From: Neocallimastix lanati (nom. inval.)
Taxonomy: Eukaryota > Neocallimastigomycota > Neocallimastigomycetes > Neocallimastigales > Neocallimastigaceae
Assembly (NCBI GenBank): GCA_016946835.1
Contig: JACVTC010000006.1
Span: forward strand, 1,522,501 to 1,565,000
Length of the DNA: 42,500 nt
Direction of reading: 5' to 3'
Both the position numbers and the translations under genes were made by a program. Within the stretch, counting starts at the first letter, position 1; each line of letters begins with the position of its first letter. The notes under the pieces are model-generated. The model saw nothing but the letters and a program-made list of their open reading frames with translations. It was not told the DNA's origin and ran no database searches. Shown here piece after piece: positions 24,799 through 37,769 of the stretch.

Positions 24799-27666
24799 AA
24801 ATTTGATTTAAATATTAAAAATATATACTTTTTTTTTTTTTTTTTTTTTTTTTTTATTAACGAAAAAGTATTTATGTTAAAATAAATATCTTACCCTTGA
24901 ATTCAACATTAGTAACTTTAATTCTTGGGAATGACTTTGCAACTTCAACTAATTCATTGTATTGTTCATCATCTAAAGTACGTAATAAAGATCTTTAAAT
25001 TTTAAGATAAATATATTTTCATTAATTAATATAATTAATATTATTTTCATATTATTTTTTTTCAAACTTATATAATATATTAAAATGTATTAATATTTTA
25101 TTATTAACCTTCTATCTTCATCAGATAAATTTAATAAATCTTTAATAGTGTTGATTTTACGCTATTTTTTTAAAATTTTTAAAAATTAGAAATTAAATTT
25201 TATAAAATTTATCAATCTATCTATCTATCTATCTATTTATTATTTTTTTTCTTTCTTTTGTTAATAAAATTAATATTACTTTTTTGGTGTCACAGTGCTT
25301 AATGATTTCTGGGTTAATGAATGGAAGTTGGAATAAAGCATGTTGATGTGGTGGCATAGCTTGAACAATTAACTACAAATAAGTATTATGAAATTGAATT
25401 TATTAACAACGAATTAAATAGATATATATACTTTATTTAATAATCAACACGTACTTGTCCTAATTCAATACAATTATTAGTAACATCGAGCCAAGAGTGA
25501 GCGACTGCAATTTGAAGAACACCTCCTAATAAACGTAATGCATTTTCAACAACAGCTTCTTGTTCTATAATTTTATTTATTTTAATAAAATTTATATCAG
25601 TTAAAACATATATAATTTAATAGCTTAAAAATTAAAATCATTAATTCTTTTGAAAAATATAAACCTTCTTGAAGTCTCTTGTTTTCTATTTGAATACGGA
25701 ATAAATGGGCATGAAGTAAAAGAGAATTTCTAAATGCGCGAGGATGTTCTTGACGGTATTTTTTAGTTTTGTCCCAACGTTCAGAAGCGAAATTAGACAT
25801 AGCTAACTTAACCTTTTCACTTAACTATTTATTATATAGTTATTAATAAAATACATAAATAATTAATGAAAAAAAAAAAAAAAAAAAAAAAAATAAGAAA
25901 TTTGCATTAATAAAATAATTTTTAATATTTACTTTAGTTAAAGCATCTTCAACAGAAAATACTCCCATATTTGAATTTTGAATTTTTAAAGTTTCATATT
26001 CTGGGGAATTAGCAATTATTTCCAATAAACCTTTTATCATTTATATAAATTAATATAAAATTTTTGTTAATATATTTTTATTTGCTATTTAATTTATATT
26101 ATATATAAATTTAATAAATAATTTACCATTAATTGAAGTTTTTTCTTTAACTTCATGATAGAATCTAGCCATAGTACTTTGAAGAAGCTTATCTCTAGTG
26201 TATGACTTTGAATTCTTCCACCATCTATGCTATATATTTTTAATTTAAATCATAAATATTAAATTAATATTAAGTATATTCTGTTTTTTTATATTCATCA
26301 GCAAATATTTAATTAATATAAGATCACTAACAACAAGAATTGGTAAAGCGACAGCAAATACAGAACTATATAAAATTAAAACCTAATAATTATAGTATTC
26401 ATTTTAAATAAAAAAAAAAAAAAAAAATTAATGACTTTAAATATTTTGATATAATTAAATTTCTTTCAATATATTATTTAAAGCCTACATACAATAAATG
26501 AATTACTTGATTCAGCAAGCCAAGCTGGTAAAGCAATACCTAAGCTGAATGCTATTTTAATTTTAATTTATTAAATTATTAATTAATAAGCAAACCATAA
26601 ATATTAATATAAATAATATATTATTTACATTGTTTGCCATCTGGATGACCGTATTCTTCAAAGTTTCTTCTAGCTTCATCATCGGTAAGACTATATTATT
26701 AAATATCATTAAATCGGTATAAGCATCTAATTAATTAATTTTTATTGATTATATAAATATTTATTAATATTCCACTTTTAAAAATATTATTTACACTTTA
26801 TAAGCTTTAGTGATTTCGATCCAACGATCTTCAGCAGTAGCTCTATCTTTTTCTTCAACCTTATCTGGGTGACTATATTATATTAATATTAATATTAAAT
26901 TATCGTTATGATTTTTTTCAACAGAACTTTTTTTTTAAAAATTTTATTATAAAATAATATTTACTATTTGAGACCAAGTAACTTATATTGCTTTTTAATT
27001 TGAGCTGGAGTTGCTGACTATAAAATTTATTTATTATTTTTTTTTTAAAAAAAAAAAAGGAAAAATAAAAAATATATATATTAATATCTTATGTAAACAA
27101 GCATTAAATAATAGTTGTAATATACCTTCTTTAATTCCATAATTTGATAAGGATCCCATTCGACATAATCAACTTCAGTATTCATTACTTTATAAACTAG
27201 TAATCCAAGTAAAATCCAACCACCAATTAATAATACATATCTATAAATTAAAAAAAAAAAATTGTAAATAATTACAGCCAAAAAATAAAATTTTTTAAAT
27301 TTCATTATATACCTTAAACCTGAAGATTTATCACTTTTTTTTGCGTTTAATCTTGCTTTTTTCTTTTCATTTAATAATACCTCTGTATGACCTGATTGTC
27401 CTTTCTTACCTATTAAAATATATAATTAATTATTAATTTTCTTTTAGAAACTTTTTTTTTTAAATTTTTATTGAATATTTTTTTCTTAAAAAACTTTTTT
27501 CTTTTTTTTCTTTTTTAATTTTTAGTTGTATTATTTTATTATTTAACAATAAAATACCTCCAAGATTCTTAATACAATATATTGTGTATGGAACAAGGAA
27601 AAGAATTAAAAGTGATAATATAAAGTAGCTAAAGTTAGCTCCTGTTTCATCATAATCGTATTTCAT
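23828..27666 (-). CDS. SEC63: ER protein translocation subunit Sec63
   Basis: Sec63 is an ER membrane J-protein that recruits lumenal Hsp70 (BiP/Kar2) to the Sec61 channel for protein import. Eighteen exons are inferred: 27666-27558, 27409-27313, 27240-27126, 27017-26965, 26872-26795, 26690-26629, 26551-26493, 26382-26332, 26229-26127, 26030-25933, 25824-25665, 25564-25455, 25372-25280, 25161-25109, 24992-24895, 24753-24530, 24385-24182, 24019-23828. All junctions keep frame, giving 652 codons, close to yeast Sec63 (663). Visible parts are a first membrane segment (about 14-33), a second (about 70-90), a J domain (about 96-170) with HPD at 126-128 in YHPDKVEEKD, a third hydrophobic region (about 175-208), the Brl/SEC63 domain (about 210-600) including EKRPGWWLMMGN, and an acidic tail ending SSDYESSDDE. 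The MKYDYDE start matches the yeast-type N-terminus. The longest shadow frames here are single exons read into introns. Confidence 0.96.
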
Positions 27667-28720
27667 TTTGTTTTAATTAATTTTCAATCTCTATTATTAT
27701 TAACCTAAAATAATTATACAATTAAAATTATATATTAGAATACAACACAAGTAATTCTTTAAAATTAAATATAATAATTATATTAATATTTTTCAACAAT
27801 TCTACATATAAATTATTAAAATAATAAGTTTATTTATATTTATTTATTTCAATTGAAATTCTTATTTTGATTTTATTTTTTTATATTATTTATAATATTA
27901 TTAATTTAATTTTTTATGTAGTATAAGTTTGATATGTTTATAAATTAATTATTTTTTTTGTTAAGTTTACTACTTTCATTTTTGATACCATATTTTCATG
28001 TTTAATATCATATTTTAGTACATGTAAAATATTTTTATTCTTCCTTCAAAAGATTTCGATTTAATTTCAACTTTGTAATATTTATAGTCGAACTTTATTA
28101 TCAAAATATTTTATTCTATACATGTGTTTATTTCAATTTTATTTTACATTTTAAATATGTGTAAAAAAAAAAACTTTTGTTTACAATTTAATTTTTTATT
28201 TTTATTATTACTTTAAATTTTGGTTATTCTGTGTTATTTGTTTCTATTTCTTTTCCTTTTATTCGTATTTTTTGCTCTTATATTTTTCTTTTCGTTACTT
28301 TATAAATTTTTGAGATTTATACAAGATATAACAAAGTTTATTCTTATTATCAATGTATTTAAAAATAATAAATATATATATATTATTATTTTTTATTTTT
28401 TATTTTTTATTTAAGTTATACAAAAAAAAAAAAAAAAATAAAAAATGACTAAAGAAACAAAATATTTTATATTCATAATATTTTAAATATAAATTTTTTC
28501 CTTAATTGTTCACTAATCAACTTTATTTAATATAATTATATTCTATATATATATAAATAAATATACCATAGACTTAAAATTATTATAAATATATATATAT
28601 TTATTGAATATTCTCTTCCTAGTAAACAAAGCTAAATTATTGTAACCATATATATATTCTTTTTTTTTTACATGCTCTTATTATCTTACCAAAAAAAAGT
28701 TTTATTTAAAATATTGTAAT

Positions 28721-28763
<43 letters not shown>

Positions 28764-29911
28764 TTTTTAAAATTAAAAAAATAAAATTATGTTTTTCTTT
28801 CGTATTCTTTTATGTTTTAAAATATTATAAAAATAAACAAGTAGTTATTTCTTTCCATTGTCTTTTTTGTAAAATATAATAAAAAATATAACTATTTTCT
28901 TTCGATTTTATTTTTTTATATTTTTTTTATTTTATTAAATATTATAAATATAAAATTATCTATTTCGTCTGTCAGTTTTTTTTTTTTATTATATTATTTT
29001 ATTTTAAAATATTATAAAAATTAATTATTTAAAAGGTTGAATTAATTATTTATTATTATTTAATTATTTATTATTTATTATTCATTATTATTTATTATTT
29101 ACTATTTATTATTTATTATTTATTATTTAATTATATATTTATCTATTTATTTATTTATCTATTTATTTATTATTCAATTATTTATTATTCCATTATTTAA
29201 TTATTCCATTATTTAATTATTTAATTATTTAATTATTATTTATATTTATAATTATTATAATATTATTATTTGTAATATTGATCAACCAATAAAATTAATG
29301 TATTTATAATTAAACTATTTGATTAATTCATTTTCTGTATGTATTTTCAATCATTCCTTTTTAATAAAATCAACCAATTAATATTATACAATACATTAAT
29401 ATAATATATTTTTAATGATTCACAACAAACAATCTACATTAAATATTAAATACGTTATCTAACAAATGTATTCATAAAATGGAATATAAATTAAAAATTA
29501 AAATAATTTATATTATAAATAAATTATTTATTGTTATTACAACAACCATTATTATTATTATTATATTTTTTTGTTATTATGGTTAATTATAATAAATAAT
29601 AATAAGTAATTGTTAATTTATCAACTATTATATTTTATTAATAAAATTATACATATATATTTTTTTGAACTTCATTAATATATATATCGTTATTGCTTAA
29701 TATAATTACAAGTATTAAATTTTAATAAAATAAAGGAATAAAGAAAATCCAAAAAATAAAATAAAATAAAATAAAAAAATAAATATTTTTATGATTATTT
29801 TTTTTTAATTTTATTAAATTTCTTTAAAAAATAACAGTTTTTCAATAAGATTTATAGCTATTTACTTCTTCAAATTTTTTGAAGTGTATTATAGTCAAAA
29901 TTTCTTAATTG
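27667..29911. other. Gene-free AT-rich intergenic DNA
   Basis: This is the upstream region of Sec63. It contains AT dinucleotide tracts, TTATTTA-type arrays at 29040-29250 and no protein-like frame. The open frame at 28220-28414 is Phe/Leu/Ile low complexity. Confidence 0.65.
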
Positions 29912-30232
29912 TTATTCAACATATATAATCTTGGTTATAATAGTATCAAGACCATTAAGATCAGGATGAAATTCAAAATCATAATTTCTTATATCATTAA
30001 TAATATCAAGATTATCAGTTTCAATTGATTATTATTTGCATTTGGTTGATTGTTATTATTTTGTGTTATTATTTTGATTAGGTAAATTTGAATTATCAAA
30101 TAAAGGTAAAAAAATATTATAACTATCTAAATTTAAAGTTTTATCATTAGCTATATCAACAGCATCATTAAAAGCTTGTTGAAATAATTGTTCGCAATTA
30201 TTAGCAAGTTTACATCCTCTTAATGATGGAAT
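29912..30232 (-). pseudogene. Small coding region with two frame breaks, family unknown
   Basis: The minus strand encodes SLRGCKLANNCEQLFQQAFN followed by DAVDIANDKTLNLDSYNIFL and PLFDNSNLPNQNNN (30232 to about 30065). The frame then breaks inside an Asn/Gln run (QNNNNQPNANNNQ in a second frame) and resumes in a third frame as IETDNLDIINDIRNYDFEFH and GLDTIITKIIYVE, ending in TAA at 29914-29912. Both outer blocks look like real protein with balanced helices. No in-frame ATG is seen, so a short 5' exon may lie between 30240 and 30435. The two shifts sit in a repeat-prone AAT/AAC stretch, so a young pseudogene or an assembly indel error are both plausible. I do not recognise the protein. Confidence 0.45.
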
Positions 30233-30435
30233 AAAAAAAATTAATATTCAAAAATTAAATTTCCTTCTTAAAGTTAATTTGTGAATGAGATTATATAACT
30301 AAAAATTATTTTCAATTATTTTCTTTTATGCTTTTTTTTGAAAATAATATTAAATAACAGTAATATTTAAATCAGCAATTAATAATCAATACGTTCATAG
30401 AAAACAATCTTCTAAGGTAATAGAGTGTTCTGTCT

Positions 30436-30618
30436 TTAATTTGATTGAATACCAATTCTCTCTTGAATTGATAATTCCCTTCTTTCCATTTTCTTTCTTT
30501 TTTCTTGTTTGTTTAATAATTCTGCTTGTTCTCTAATTTTATTAATTTCTTTCATTTGTTCATATTCTGTTATATCCTCAGCTTTTAACAAGATCGCTGT
30601 TGGTTTTCTTTTCATCAT
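30436..30618 (-). CDS. CDC26: CDC26/APC12-like anaphase-promoting complex subunit
   Basis: This 60-codon single-exon frame begins MMKRKPTAILLKAEDITEYE and ends LSIQERIGIQSN. Vertebrate CDC26 begins with the same pattern (hydrophobic residue, basic pair, KPT, x-hydrophobic-x-L-K-x-D/E-D-I-x-E-aromatic) and has a later hydrophobic-x-x-R-I-G motif. The N-terminus of CDC26 inserts into the TPR groove of APC6/CDC16 and stabilises that subunit of the nuclear cell-cycle ubiquitin ligase. The middle is a charged helix (KIREQAELLNKQEKRKKMER). At 60 residues it is shorter than human CDC26 (85), which lacks structure at its C-terminus anyway. The call rests on the N-terminal motif; the size makes chance less easy to exclude than for the larger genes. 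Confidence 0.82.
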   Translation of the reverse strand: MMKRKPTAILLKAEDITEYEQMKEINKIREQAELLNKQEKRKKMERRELSIQERIGIQSN

Positions 30619-31639
30619 TTTATTTATTAGCTTTTATTGCAAATATTTAATTTTTATTATGGTAATATTATTAAAATGTTCACTCAAAGAGTAAAAGAGT
30701 CAAACTTTTTTAATTTTACTTTAATAATAAAAATACTATTTTTTTTTAAAATAGTTTTTTAATAGTATTTATAAAAAATTATAATAATTAAAAATATTGT
30801 GTTCTTTTTTATTTTATTTTTATTTTTAATTTTTTGATGCAATTTAAATTTTAAATATGAAAAAAACTATAGATTTATAAATATTTTTAACTATATATAA
30901 AGAATCTATAATTAAACCTTTATAAAAATGAAAACAATTTTATGAATAACAATAAAACTATAATGAATGAATTTTATATATATATATATATTTCGTAAAT
31001 ATTAAAGAATATTATTGAAAAAAAATATTATATTTTAAAAATAGAATTTTAATCATAAAAATTAATAATATGTATAATTGTGTATAGAGGAAATAATTGT
31101 AATATCTTTTATATTTATATCTTTTCAAATATGTTGAAATTTTATTTAATTTTTTAGAAATAAAAAAAAATTAATAAATAAAATAAAAAAAAAAAAATAT
31201 AAATTTTTTAATTAGAATTATTATTAATTTTTTTATTTAATGAAAAACGTGATTTTTATTAAATTAATATTGATTTATATAGTGTATTAATAAATATAAA
31301 TAAATAAATAAATATAAATATAAATAAATAAATAAATAAATAAATATAAATAAATAAATATAAATATAAATAAATAAATAAATATAAATAAATATAAATA
31401 TAAATAAATAAATAAATATAAATATTAAATTTATATAAAATATAAAATAAAATTTTGTATTATGGATCATTCCTTAATTGTCATTCTAATATAAATTAAT
31501 ACAATTTTAAAATAATATATTTTTTTTTAAAAATTTTAATATATCTAAAACAAGAATTTTTTATAATTAATTAAAAATTATTAAAAAAAAAAAAAAAAAT
31601 CAATCTATAGGTATCTAAAATAAAAATTGGAAATAAACC

Positions 31640-31731
<92 letters not shown>

Positions 31732-32039
31732 GATTGATAAAAGAATAAATACATAAAATATATAAAATTACTATCATTATTTATTATAAAATATTTTAAT
31801 AATTTATTTATTATTATAATAAATAAATTATTATAATTATTATTTAGCTTAGTATTTGTTATTCAGTTATTCAGTTATTCACTTTTTATTTATTAAATTA
31901 TTTACATTTTATTTATTTATTTATTTACTTTTATTTTTATAATAATTAAAATTTATGGCAATTAAAATTATTTTAATAAAAATTAAAACCATTTTTAACA
32001 TTTAATTATATTTATTTTTTTTATAATATAGTTATTTTA

Positions 32040-32094
<55 letters not shown>

Positions 32095-32178
32095 TTTATT
32101 TCATTTCATATAAAAGTATATTTTAAAAAATAAAATTCATTAATTAATCAAGTTTATTTTCAGGAATATAATTTATTA

Positions 32179-32212
<34 letters not shown>

Positions 32213-32258
32213 TTAAAAAAATAGAATAAAAGGCAAAAATGAAAATCGAATAATATAC
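30619..32258. other. Gene-free AT-rich spacer with microsatellites
   Basis: The divergent space between CDC26 and SIN3 contains a TAAATAAATA/TAAATATA array (31290-31425), a long TTA triplet run (31640-31727), and a T run of about 50 (32042-32092). The triplet run produces a poly-Asn frame on the minus strand that is not a gene. Confidence 0.65.
31640..31727. repeat. Pure TTA triplet microsatellite, about 29 units
   Basis: Uninterrupted TTA repeats in intergenic DNA. The same triplet class (AAT/ATT) encodes the poly-Asn runs in SIN3. Confidence 0.85.
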
Positions 32259-32270
32259 ACACCCATACAT
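32259..32270 (+). promoter_or_regulatory. Rap1-like site upstream of SIN3 (tentative)
   Basis: ACACCCATACAT matches 12 bases of the yeast Rap1 consensus ACACCCATACATT (the next base is A, not T). It sits in a small CA-rich island about 830 bp upstream of the SIN3 start, in otherwise AT-only DNA. Whether this organism has a Rap1 protein with that specificity cannot be told from here. Confidence 0.2.
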
Positions 32271-32282
32271 ACTACACACACA

Positions 32283-32550
32283 AAAAAAGAAAATAATTAA
32301 CTTCAATGTAAGAAATGTAAATATTGTATGTTATATGTTTTTCATTTAAATTTTATAAACTTATAAAAATTGAATTTTCCATATTCATTAAATGAAAGCA
32401 TTTTCATAATGAATATTAAAAAAATTTTTTTTTTTTGTAATATTTATATATATACTGTTATGAAAGTAAAAACTATTTATTAAAGAAATAAAAGAAAAAA
32501 AAAGTTTTTATTATTATATCTTTCGTAAAGTCTAAAGTATCTAAAAATGT

Positions 32551-32588
<38 letters not shown>

Positions 32589-32962
32589 TATTATCTATTA
32601 ATTTCTTTAATATATTTTATAGTTGAATTTCATAAAATAATACATATATTTAAATAACAATTATTTTATTAAACATATTAATATGAAATAGAAAACAAGT
32701 AATGAATAAAAAAAATGTATAATACCAATATTATAATTTTTATATCAAGAAAAAAAAAGAAAAATAAATTCCTTAACATAGTTTTTTCTAAAATTATAAT
32801 TATTTTATATAATTGTAATTTAAAAATATTATAACTATAAAAAAAATATTATATGAATAAATTATAGATATATTTTATAATATCTAATTTTTATTACAAT
32901 TTTTTATTAAATTTTAATATAATTAATAATTAATATAAATAAAAATGTATATTTATTATTCT

Positions 32963-32993
<31 letters not shown>

Positions 32994-33101
32994 CTTTTCT
33001 TTTCTTTTTTTTTTTTTTTATTTCTTCTGGTTATTTATTTATAATTTATTATTAGTTTTTATTTTAAATATTAGTAAAAAGAAAAAAAAAATATATCAAA
33101 A
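32283..33101. other. Presumed SIN3 promoter and 5' UTR region
   Basis: AT-rich DNA with T tracts (32553-32583, 32967-32992, 33007-33019) and a CTTTTCTTTTC pyrimidine stretch just before the start codon. The ATG context is AAAAATGT. No specific core-promoter element can be distinguished. Confidence 0.4.
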
Positions 33102-34014
33102 ATGTATAATTCATCGGCAAAGTTGCCGCCAATAAATTCAACAGAACCACCAAATCATATGCCTCAAAATAATCAATTACCTTCTTTTAAAGATCTTAAT
33201 AGGTCAACATCATCATCTCATATATACTCGTTTTCACAGTCAGATTCTATGGATAAATCAAATCAAGGAAATGATATTTCCTCACAATCAGTAAATCAAA
33301 TGTCTATGTATAATATTTCTAATAAACAAATATCACCAAATTCTCCAAGGCAAGTACCTATGAATATGCCTTCTTCAAAAATCCCAATTCAGGTTTCAAA
33401 AAATCAAAATAAATCAATTTCAAATATACCACCGCAAATGTCTAATCAAAATCCTATACTTTCACCAAATCAGATGGGAAATATACAATCTCCAATGCAA
33501 CCTCAAATGAATATTATTCAAAATCAATCTAATTCAAATATTAATTCTACGGTTCCAACTACTAATTCCTCTTCTTCATCTGTACAACAGCTACCACCAT
33601 CATCACAGCCACCATCATCACAAACTTCGATTCAAAATAATCAATACAATTATAATCAGCAACAACCACCACAATTATTACCTAATCAACATCCTTCTAA
33701 TAATGTGTCAAATCAAAAGTCAAATAAACTTCGTCAAAAAACAAAGCAAAAACCAAAACAAAACATAAAACCAAATGTAGCTACAAACCTTCAGCAAATT
33801 CAACCTGCACCTCCACAAAATATCGCAAATTTACCATCCATGACTCCAAACATTTTACCAAATATCTCGCGTAATCGAAATTTACAGAATATGCCGTTAC
33901 CTCCACAAAATAATTCAATGAATGGCGTAGTTAGTAGGAAAAATTCAATGCCACCAATGAATAATAATTCAAATAATTTAATGTCTTCTCCACCAAACCA
34001 GACAATTCAATCAC

Positions 34015-34100
<86 letters not shown>

Positions 34101-34675
34101 TGTTCAATGAACCAAATCTATCCAAATTCAGCACCATCAATGAATGGTACACCGCAATCTCTAAATAGACCAATGCAAAATAATGATATAAATTCAATTA
34201 ATTCTTCTCAGAACAATTATCGTCCTTTAAATGCTAAAGATGCACTTTCTTATCTTGAACAAGTTAAGGAGCAGTTTAATGATTCTCCACAAGTTTATAA
34301 TGACTTTTTAGATATTATGAAAGATTTTAAATCTCAAAGGTATAAGTAATTTTATTTTATGCAAACATATTAAAATTTACAGTAATGATAGCTAATAATA
34401 TTATGATAATAATATTATTTCTAAATTTACATATTTATTATATTATTATAAAGACTTTCAACTCCTGGTGTAATAGTTCGTGTGTCGACCTTATTTAAAG
34501 ACTATCCAAATCTTATTACTGGATTTAATACTTTTTTACCACCTGGTTATACTATTTCACCAAATAATAATCAAGAATCAATTAAAGGAGTAAATCAAAT
34601 AAATTCTCATCAACCGAATTCGATGATAATGAATAATCAACAATTTATGCAAAACAATAGTCAAATACTATACTC

Positions 34676-34731
<56 letters not shown>

Positions 34732-37406
34732 CAAGTATGCTCATTAATCAGCAAATTCATCAAACATCAATGTCTAACAATGACAATAATAACAACAACA
34801 ATAATAATAATAGTAATTTTAATATGTTAAATCAAAATAAATCAAGACCGTTCAATAATCAAAGGCGAAGTTTTCCAAATATAATGCCAATGAATAATAA
34901 TATGCAACAACAAATGCAACATAATATGATGAATTCAAATCAATTCAGTAATAATAACAATAATATTAATTATAATAATAATAATAATAATTACAATAAT
35001 TACAATAACAACAGCAATAATAATAGAGATATGCAGTATGGTAGTCATAAAAGAACACCTGTAGAATTTAATCATGCTATTAATTATGTAAATAAAATTA
35101 AAGTAAGTTTATGATTTTCTATATTTATTAATAATTTTTTAATCATGAATATATATAATAATATATATTATAATTTTTAATATTGTTAGAATCGGTTTAG
35201 ATCAGAACAAGAAAAATACAAAAAATTTCTGGAGATTCTTCAAACATATCAGAAAAAACAAAAGCCAATTCAAGAGGTATTAAAAGTGTTATTTATATGT
35301 AAAAAATTAAAATAAATAAATAAATAATTAAAATAAATAAATACATAATTAAAATAAATAATTAATTAATTAAAATAAATAATTAAATAATTAAATAATT
35401 AAAATAAATAAATAAATAAAAAATTAAAATAAATAAATAAATAAAAATAATATAAATCATAAAATTAATTATTATATTATAAATATTTATATTTTAATTG
35501 TTTTAAATGTAGGTTTATTCTCAAGTTCAAATTCTTTTTAAAAATCATCCGGATTTATTAGAAGAATTTAAGAGTTTCTTACCTGATAGTGCACAAGCTT
35601 CAATTATTAATAATAAACCTATGAGACCTTTACAAGCTAAGATGGCAAATGGTTTGTAATATTTAATTTTTTAAATCATATTTATATATATAGCGTACTA
35701 AATAATTTTAATTATTTATATTATTATTAAAATTATTTTATTATAGGAAATATAGTGCAAAATAATGACAATATAAATAATAATTTACCAATAAATAATA
35801 ATTATCAACAACAAATATCTTATTCAAATTCGATAAATACACCTGGGTCAAGTCAAAAACAAATGTATCCAATGGATAATATACAAAATAATTTTCAACA
35901 AAATATGAATATAACACAACAAAATCAAATATCACCAAATGTTCAACAAAATTATATAGAAAATCATTCTAATAGACGTCAAGATGGACAAAGTTTAAAT
36001 CAACTTAAATCTAATAAAAGAAATTTTCAAGCAACAAACAATAATTATGTTCCATTAAATGATGAAAATCAAAATGTTCCTTATGGTTCACATTCACCAA
36101 ACAAGGTTAGCATTGTTGATTTTCATAATTCAAAAAATATGTTATAAATTATTGAATTTTTAAAATATAAATTTATTATATATATTTATATATTATATAT
36201 TATTGAATTTTAAAATATAATTTTATTCTATATATTATATATTATTGAATTTTAAAATATAAATTTATTTTATATATTATATATTATTGAATTTTAAAAT
36301 ATAAATTTATTTTATATATTATATATTATTGAATTTTAAGATATAAATTAATTTTATGTATTATATATTATTGAATTTTAAAATCTAAATATAATTAAGT
36401 ATTTATTAGTATAATAAATATATGTAAATAATATTAAATAAAAGAGTTTTAATAATGTTTATTAATGTTATAAAATTTATGATTTCTTTTATTTTTATTT
36501 TTTATTTTTATTTTTATTTTTTTTTATTTTATTTTTTTTTTTTTTATTTATGATTTAATATGAATATTACAGAAATATAAAACATCAAAAGATGATGTAC
36601 AGAATTCTTCAGAAGAATTAGAATTTTTTAATAAAGCCAAGAAAGTTATTGGAAATAAAACAGCTTATAATGAGTTTAAAAATTTATTAAATCTATATAG
36701 TATGAAAAGTATTGATTCTAAGGCATTAATTGAAAGAGTTGAGCCATATTTAGAACGTTCACCAGATTTATTTGAATATTTTAAAAGATTTATTAATTAT
36801 AAAGATGATGGAATTATCTGTAAGTTTAGTTTTATATAATGTTAATAATACTTAAATGAATATAATCATTTTTTAATTAAAATTAATTATGTACTTAAAA
36901 TATTAAAGCAAATATACCAGCAATAAAATCGATTGATGATCCAGAAAATAATTATGAATTTATAGGCAAAAGCTATTATAAAGCTCCAGAAAATGTAAAT
37001 AAATAAATAAATTTATATATATATATATATATATTATTTAAACATAATTATATGTTCATCTTTTGATTTATTAACTCTTTTATACATAGTTATTAAATTT
37101 AAGTTGTTCAGGAAAAGATGACTTATGTAAATCTGTTCTTAATGACAAATATATTTCAAGATCACTATTAATAGATGGAAAGACACCAAATTTTATACCA
37201 ATTAATATTTATGATGAAGTATTATATAATTGTGAAGATGAGAGATATAGATTTGATTATAATCTTACCATATGTCGTTCAGCAATAAAACTCTTTGAAT
37301 TAATGGCAATTAAAATTTCTAATATGTCTAATGAAGAAAAATCAAACTTTAAATTCTTTAATTTAATAAATGGTAATTATTAAGAATATTTAAATAAATA
37401 TTTATG

Positions 37407-37442
<36 letters not shown>

Positions 37443-37736
37443 TTTATTTTATTTATTTTAATTAGTTTTTTATATCCAATGAATAGTAATAATTAAATAT
37501 ATATATATATATATATGTATAAAGAAACGTCAAAAGTTATATGTGAAAGAGCAATTAAAAAATTATATACGAAAGAATATAAAAATGCTTTTATTGATGC
37601 TATAAATGAAAAACCAGCAGAAGCTATACCATTAGTATTAAAAAGATTAAAGCAAAAGGAAGAAGAATGGAGTCATTTACAGGTAAAATATCCTTTGAAA
37701 TTAATATAATAAAAAATTGAATTTTATTAATTCAAA

Positions 37737-37769
<33 letters not shown>

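Noticed and set aside
28220-28414. 64-codon hydrophobic frame that could pass for a small membrane protein
   Set aside because: The hydrophobicity comes from TTT/TTA/ATT runs; nothing separates it from other intergenic shadow frames.
31571-31777. Poly-Asn minus-strand frame
   Set aside because: Direct translation of the TTA microsatellite with no flanking coding sequence.
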